DNA of 64,000 bases from Ophiura sarsii (Eukaryota; Echinodermata; Ophiuroidea; Amphilepidida; Ophiuridae), in the NCBI GenBank assembly GCA_035610835.1, contig CM069445.1, forward strand, positions 79,391,465 through 79,455,464, in the 5' to 3' direction. Each line of letters starts with the position of its first letter. Position 1 is the first letter of the stretch. Position numbers and translations under genes: made by a program. The notes beneath the pieces are model-generated. The model had not been told where the DNA came from. It searched no databases and saw only the letters and a list, made by a program, of their open reading frames with translations. Shown here piece by piece: positions 61,501 to 64,000 of this stretch.

Positions 61501-63847
61501 AGGCCGGGAAGCGATAACTTGTAACAGCGGCCGCAAATGTTAGACCACGTCAGAATTTGTATATAAAATCAATCGTGTTATTTTCCGCCCCTGGTATATT
61601 GTGCCCATTATTGGACCAATATTGGTTCCCAACATGATGCCAATTGAAGAGCGCCAATGTAAAACCAATATTGGTCCAATATTGGTTTGGCAACATGATG
61701 CCAATTGAAGAGCGCCTATGTATATACAACCACTAGTGGTCCAGTATCGGGCACAATATACCAGGGGCGGAAAATAACACGATTGATTTCATATACAAAT
61801 TCTGACGTGGTCTAAATAATATGCGCAAAATATTTTCTCGCCATTGAAATTCTTTGGCGGGAATATTGTTATGACCTATTGTTCATTTTAACCAATGTAG
61901 TATACTTTTTAACTTTATTCTTTTAACCCATTGTTTTTTAATACCTGTTCTGAGAGTGCAACATAATCACCGTTATAGAGTATGATTATTTGGCCAACTG
62001 ATGAAACTGCAATTATGTATTATTAAAACTATGGTAAAAGATATTATTATATTTGGCACCATTTGACAGTCAGCACTCTGTAAACGAATGAATAAAACAG
62101 ATAGGATACGTACTATTTTTCCATACGGGTTTCAACAACTTGTCTGTTGTCTTCCTCAGTGGATTGTGTTTGATCCAGAGCTAGTGTTTCTAGTCTGTTT
62201 TTTGGTGATGACGTCATCAGATGATGATGATGATGACGTACTCTGGATCAGAGGGTCGTAAAGGTGACTGAGTTGGTAAGCCCCCTCGTCGCCGTTCATA
62301 AGGTGCTTGTGTTGGTTGTTAACTCAGTCACCTTTACGACCCTCTGATCCAGAGTACGTCATCATCATCATCATCTGATGACGTCATCACCAAAAAACAG
62401 ACTAGAAACACTAGCTCTGGATCAAACACAATCCACTGAGGAAGACAACAGACAAGTTGTTGAAACCCGTATGGAAAAATAGTAAGTTTCCATTCTGGAA
62501 TTTTTCTATGAAAAATTCATAATCTTCGTTTGAATTCCTGATGAAACTATTTCATGAGATAGGATACGTGTTTTACTTTTGTTTTATTCATTCATTCTAT
62601 CATTTATATATTTTAATGCAGAGAGAATTCCATCGACATTACCGGATGACAGTGCCATAAAAGTAAGTCTTGGAAGTGTTCTGAAATGTAAAGCCGCGCT
62701 GCGAAGTCAGTACGTATGTCTTTACGTCAGAACCCATCAAAAATTGAACATATACCGGTATATGCCAGGCCTAAACATGTACTAATTAAGATTTAGTTTG
62801 TGGCATTGGAAGGACATCATACAGGCTGTCCCAAATGATAAGTACCCATCGATATCCAGAATTCCTTTTTGGTCATCCTCAAAATCAATGGGAATAGGTC
62901 CTTTCATCATCTTTGACATACTGTACCATTTCATTAGAATTTTAGATCATGAATATCGGATTTATCAAACTCAAGATACACTCCATTGTGTAAGACATGG
63001 TGATTTCACCTTTCGACAAAGTGCAAGCAAAATGTGTGTTTATTAAACAGCTTGTTTGAAAGAAACTGAATTATTTTGATAGCGGAACATCCCATATGCT
63101 CAAAGTAGCATATATGATGAACGACTATCATACAAACAATTCTGAATATTAATTATCTAAGTAGCAACATTAATAGCCGACCACGTCATATTTTCAGAAA
63201 CATGTTGCGCATGAACCGAACATCGTATGAAGCTCATCGGGGTGTCAGATTAAAGCTCTTTGAAAGATCTATGTTTTAAACCTCATTGCCATGGGGGTTA
63301 GGGTTAGTCACTGTCTGGAAAAAATCAAAATCGGGAATGATCAATTGTGAAAATCTGCCATTTCAACCAACACAATATATTCTTAGGTAGATCACAGTAG
63401 ATCACAGTTTAAAGCATATCCATGCATAATGTACATTGAAAATTGTTATCATCTCTTAAGGTTTAAGACTAAAAGACAAGTTTTAGACTTTAAAGAAGGC
63501 CTGTAGGACAAGCTCAGAGCAAGACGGGTTTATTTAATTAGTTTTACTACAAAATAAGAGGCGTTTCGCTAAGTTTCTCCTTGCACCCCCTTAGAAATAA
63601 ACTCAAATGAGTGATTATGCACGGAAAAGGATTCCTTGTTCCTAAATGTAAACAACGAAACAATAATTTTAAGTAAATTGTGTCAAAGGGTGGGGGATTC
63701 TATTTGTGTAGTGTGAGTGTTATTGTCTATGCTCAACATACCAGAAATATGAACACTTTTGCTTTCAGATAACTAATGGAAGCTTTACGTGGGAAGAAGA
63801 ATCTCAAACACCAATCATACAAGATATTGACCTAAATATTCCGCGAG
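45881..63847 (+). CDS. ABCC9-like: SUR-like ABCC transporter, 5' part (TMD0, L0, TMD1, start of NBD1), 11 exons
   Basis: Eleven exons join in frame: 45881-46510, 49130-49339, 50146-50331, 50934-51089, 52407-52550, 56387-56521, 57330-57492, 58769-58809, 59132-59477, 62622-62662 and 63769-63847. They give about 710 codons, and the gene continues beyond the window. The domains are TMD0 (residues about 1-210), L0 linker (211-290), TMD1 (about 290-612), the TMD1-NBD1 linker (about 613-684) and the first NBD1 strands (685-710). SUR hallmarks are C9 and C40, matching the TMD0 cysteine pair of SUR1; FPGH at 80-83; AEGVLTD at 102-108; the L0 motif LPVAYQAKHNYEKL; and LLKLYGWEDIF in TMD1. The linker carries RHRQRRK (634-640), similar in place and character to the RKR ER-retention signal of SUR1. 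The family function is as a Kir6-associated regulatory subunit in the plasma membrane; the role here is inferred. The start is the first ATG after a strong splice acceptor. It is in tandem with the SUR-like gene at 186-16746. Confidence 0.93.
47220..47865. mobile_element. Non-autonomous PIF/Harbinger-type element, 646 bp
   Basis: Flanked by TAA (47217-47219 and 47866-47868). TIRs: ggctgagttcacataggagt (left) and, inverted, ggctgggttcacataggagt (right), both continuing as atac. Tandem 'gcgtatagcgaatacc' phrases precede the right end. It lies in intron 1 of ABCC gene 2. Confidence 0.85.
47983..48579. mobile_element. TIR element (ggccctgtcac...), copy 1, with nested partial duplicate
   Basis: The right end is ggccctgtcacaccatggcg (inverted, 48560-48579). 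The degenerate left end ggcctgactcaccatggcg starts at 48081. The first 100 bp of the element is repeated just upstream (47983-48080), sharing cctgaacgtatgccgacgta and tccaagaacgtccaacttcc. Another tgtgacagggcctt end lies at about 48642. Confidence 0.75.
49130..49339 (+). CDS. ABCC gene 2, exon 2 (L0 linker)
   Basis: The acceptor is gatcacagtcacag and the donor is GAAATG|gtaata. It has 70 codons. LVSYSYFLWIRWLLKLGYRR and VVDDLGSLPVAYQAKHNYEK align with SUR [21 protein letters not shown] and LRAIGKLPIAMRALTNYQR, the lasso-like L0 region. Phase 0 on both sides. Confidence 0.92.
49772..50046. mobile_element. Foldback/TIR element, 275 bp
   Basis: The ends agaaagtattcatttttttc (left) and agaaagtatccactttttc (right, inverted) continue through gaggc and gtttaattcttagga. 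The right end lies 100 bp before exon 3 of ABCC gene 2. Confidence 0.75.
50146..50331 (+). CDS. ABCC gene 2, exon 3 (start of TMD1)
   Basis: The acceptor is cattctaaag and the donor is GAAGAG|gtaagt. Its 62 codons include PPLWTIYMKTFKGRIFKTFF, the entry into TMD1 (SUR IWQALSHAFGRRLVLSSTF). Phase 0 on both sides. Confidence 0.9.
50934..51089 (+). CDS. ABCC gene 2, exon 4 (TMD1)
   Basis: The acceptor is cttgtattccag and the donor is ATACAG|gtaagt. Its 52 codons hold a helix (MGAIMFCFAVCISNYFAQIY) and end CGTHLKSAIQ, matching SUR GINLRGAIQ. Phase 0 on both sides. Confidence 0.92.
51196..51640 (+). mobile_element. TIR element (ggccctgtcac...), copy 2, right end missing
   Basis: It starts ggccctgtcacaacatggcg and shares long blocks with 48100-48530 (cgaaaattgtcagagtcc, ttggtttttatcaatgctag, cttacgagtaacgtacctct). 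It stops after caacgtattttcgatatttt. It lies in the intron after exon 4. Confidence 0.8.
52407..52550 (+). CDS. ABCC gene 2, exon 5 (TMD1)
   Basis: The acceptor is ctgcatccgcag and the donor is ATGACG|gtaaga. GLIFDKSLRLSSLSGSTEGQ followed by VTNHMSTDTMNLLRFTQNMH matches SUR TKIYNKIMHLSTSN...GQICNLVAIDTNQLMWFF. Phase 0 on both sides. Confidence 0.93.
52725..52766. repeat. Near-perfect 42-bp palindrome
   Basis: agtttaatcagtt and aactgattaaact flank a gcgtacgc core, in the intron after exon 5. Confidence 0.85.
53160..53753 (-). other. Unidentified 197-codon open frame, antisense in ABCC gene 2 intron
   Basis: This is the longest open frame without a known counterpart here. No domain was recognised. 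Near the C-end it has MRRKKCCPLDSPEGLFDIQT. There is no upstream promoter motif or poly(A) signal that I can support. It is likely a chance frame in a GC-richer stretch, or a transposon piece. Confidence 0.2.
53894..55790. other. Intron sequence with nothing recognised
   Basis: AT-rich intron of ABCC gene 2 between exons 5 and 6. No conserved coding blocks, TIR pair or tandem array seen. Confidence 0.5.
55796..55880 (+). repeat. (TAACA)17 microsatellite
   Basis: Seventeen uninterrupted copies of taaca. Confidence 0.97.
56387..56521 (+). CDS. ABCC gene 2, exon 6 (TMD1 helices)
   Basis: The acceptor is atattttttttgcag and the donor is GCTTTG|gtaagt. Its 45 codons are strongly hydrophobic, with YVGVSAIFGFLCIIILMPIL, matching SUR ILGVSALIGAAVIILLAPV. 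Phase 0 on both sides. Confidence 0.92.
57005..57315 (+). repeat. Minisatellite, about nine copies of a 33-36-bp unit
   Basis: The unit resembles gtccgacacagtttagcttg then aatgtttcagttact. Copies are degenerate. The array ends just before exon 7 of ABCC gene 2. Confidence 0.88.
57330..57492 (+). CDS. ABCC gene 2, exon 7 (TMD1 coupling region)
   Basis: The acceptor is attaacaatag and the donor is ATATCA|gtgagt. SDKRLKTSREMFQGMKLLKL followed by YGWEDIF is the conserved ABCC motif DxRxKxxxExxxGxKxLKLYxWE. It leaves in phase 1. Confidence 0.95.
58190..58250 (+). repeat. Weak tRNA-like B-box sequence
   Basis: caagagcgctctactgctat is followed by cctggttcgatccca. A B box is present but no convincing A box or acceptor stem. 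Confidence 0.25.
58769..58809 (+). CDS. ABCC gene 2, exon 8 (41-nt micro-exon)
   Basis: The acceptor is catcttccacag and the donor is CTGTTG|gtaagt. It encodes ISCFLLPHLIGLL, part of a TMD1 helix. Entry phase 1 and exit phase 0 fit both neighbours. Without it the helix between exons 7 and 9 would be too short. Confidence 0.85.
59132..59477 (+). CDS. ABCC gene 2, exon 9 (end of TMD1, linker with RxR cluster)
   Basis: The acceptor is caatctcacag. The donor is taken as GTTACCG|gtaaag because its phase 1 matches exon 10; an earlier gtaaga at about 59361 does not. IYGTYPYLSGNQLKPNETFA and LVNAVVATNRLKKFL end TMD1. The linker carries RHRQRRKGGKR. An in-frame stop lies 39 nt downstream (59517-59519) if the intron is retained. 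Confidence 0.85.
59663..60747. mobile_element. TTAACC-rich TIR element, copy 1, 1.09 kb
   Basis: TA flanks both ends. The end cactctcaatacaaaggtta (left) and the inverted right end cactctcagaacaggtatta match at the tip. The interior is dense in ggttaaaa/ttttaacc, with an inner inverted pair (gaccacgtcagaatttgtat at about 60151 and its inverse at about 60475) around a G-rich repeat. It lies in the intron after exon 9. Confidence 0.75.
61196..61958. mobile_element. TTAACC-rich TIR element, copy 2, 763 bp
   Basis: The ends cactctcagaacaaaggtta and (inverted) cactctcagaacaggtatta flank the same interior blocks as copy 1, including ggaccaactttggcaaag and gaccacgtcagaatttgtat. It lacks the G-rich block and instead has a duplicated 'ccaatattggt' segment. 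Confidence 0.8.
62112..62483. repeat. Perfect 163-bp inverted repeat with 46-bp loop
   Basis: Arms 62112-62274 and 62321-62483 appear to be exact reverse complements. Each contains gatgacgtcatcagatgatg and a cctcagtggattgtgtttga end. The whole insert (62112-62557) is bounded by a 12-bp direct repeat, gataggatacgt (62100-62111 and 62558-62569). It lies about 140 bp upstream of exon 10 of ABCC gene 2. Confidence 0.92.
62622..62662 (+). CDS. ABCC gene 2, exon 10 (41-nt micro-exon)
   Basis: The acceptor is ttttaatgcag and the donor is ATAAAA|gtaagt. With the split Glu codon it encodes E-RIPSTLPDDSAIK, the run-in to NBD1. Phases fit exons 9 and 11. Confidence 0.75.
63769..63847 (+). CDS. ABCC gene 2, exon 11 (start of NBD1)
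   Basis: The acceptor is ttgctttcag and the donor is CCGCGAG|gtaagt. ITNGSFTWEEESQTPIIQDI followed by DLNIPRG aligns with SUR [26 protein letters not shown]. The aromatic A-loop residue is the Trp of FTW. It leaves in phase 1. The Walker A exon should follow outside the window. Confidence 0.92.
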
Positions 63848-64000
63848 GTAAGTTTATTTAGTATGGAGATTTCGGTAAAGCACGTTTCATCCGCTACGTA
63901 ATCACAGGTATCATTCAGAAGGTAATACAACCGACGGAAATCTTGCTCTCTCTGTTTTAAGCATCTTGAAAATCGGATGACACATTCAAACCTCCTTATC

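Noticed and set aside
62798..63046. 82-codon frame after exon 10
   Set aside because: It has no similarity to ABCC sequence and lies between two exons whose phases already match. It starts near a transposon-like gctgtcccaaatgata phrase.

Overview
This is AT-rich animal nuclear DNA. Every real gene lies on the + strand. The coding sequence is broken into short exons with GT..AG introns, and the introns and spacers are full of transposon relics. There are no bacterial-style operons, RBSs or CRISPR arrays. The proteins (SUR-type ABCC transporters and a rhodopsin-class peptide-receptor-like GPCR) and the repeat load (tRNA-derived SINEs, CR1/L2-like and Tx1/L1-like LINEs, many palindromic MITEs) fit an invertebrate deuterostome. 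An echinoderm is a reasonable guess because ABCC9-like genes are expanded there, but the species cannot be fixed from the sequence.

Layout. (1) 186-16746: the last 14 exons (523 codons plus stop) of an ABCC8/ABCC9 (sulfonylurea receptor, SUR)-like gene. They cover TMD2 and the whole of NBD2; the 5' part lies before the window. (2) 16747-30840: a spacer with LINE tails, SINEs, TTAA- and TAA-flanked MITEs, a large foldback, a 2.1-kb mariner-like relic and a Tx1/L1-like LINE fragment broken by a Tc1-like insertion. (3) 30841-32004: an intact single-exon class A GPCR whose stop codon lies inside a 43-47-bp minisatellite. (4) 32005-45880: a second spacer with a palindromic MITE, an hAT MITE with a perfect 8-bp target duplication, a piggyBac-type TTAA MITE, giant foldbacks, a hairpin minisatellite and SINEs. 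(5) 45881-63847: the first 11 coding exons (about 710 codons) of a second SUR-like ABCC gene. They cover TMD0, L0, TMD1, the linker and the first strands of NBD1; the rest continues past the window.

The two ABCC genes are head-to-tail paralogues, one seen from its 3' end and the other from its 5' end. Splice phases agree at every junction, so both models are internally consistent. The second gene keeps SUR hallmarks: a cysteine pair and an FPGH motif in TMD0, and an arginine-rich RxR cluster before NBD1. The first keeps the SUR-type FSVGQRQ signature in NBD2. In known SURs these proteins pair with Kir6 channels to form K-ATP channels. Whether these do is inference.

The most unusual items are: a perfect 163-bp inverted repeat with a 46-bp loop inside an ABCC intron, bounded by 12-bp direct repeats; an inverted copy of an ABCC exon/intron junction in a later intron of the same gene; the minisatellite crossing the GPCR stop codon; and a dense set of structurally complete non-autonomous DNA transposons with recognisable target-site duplications.
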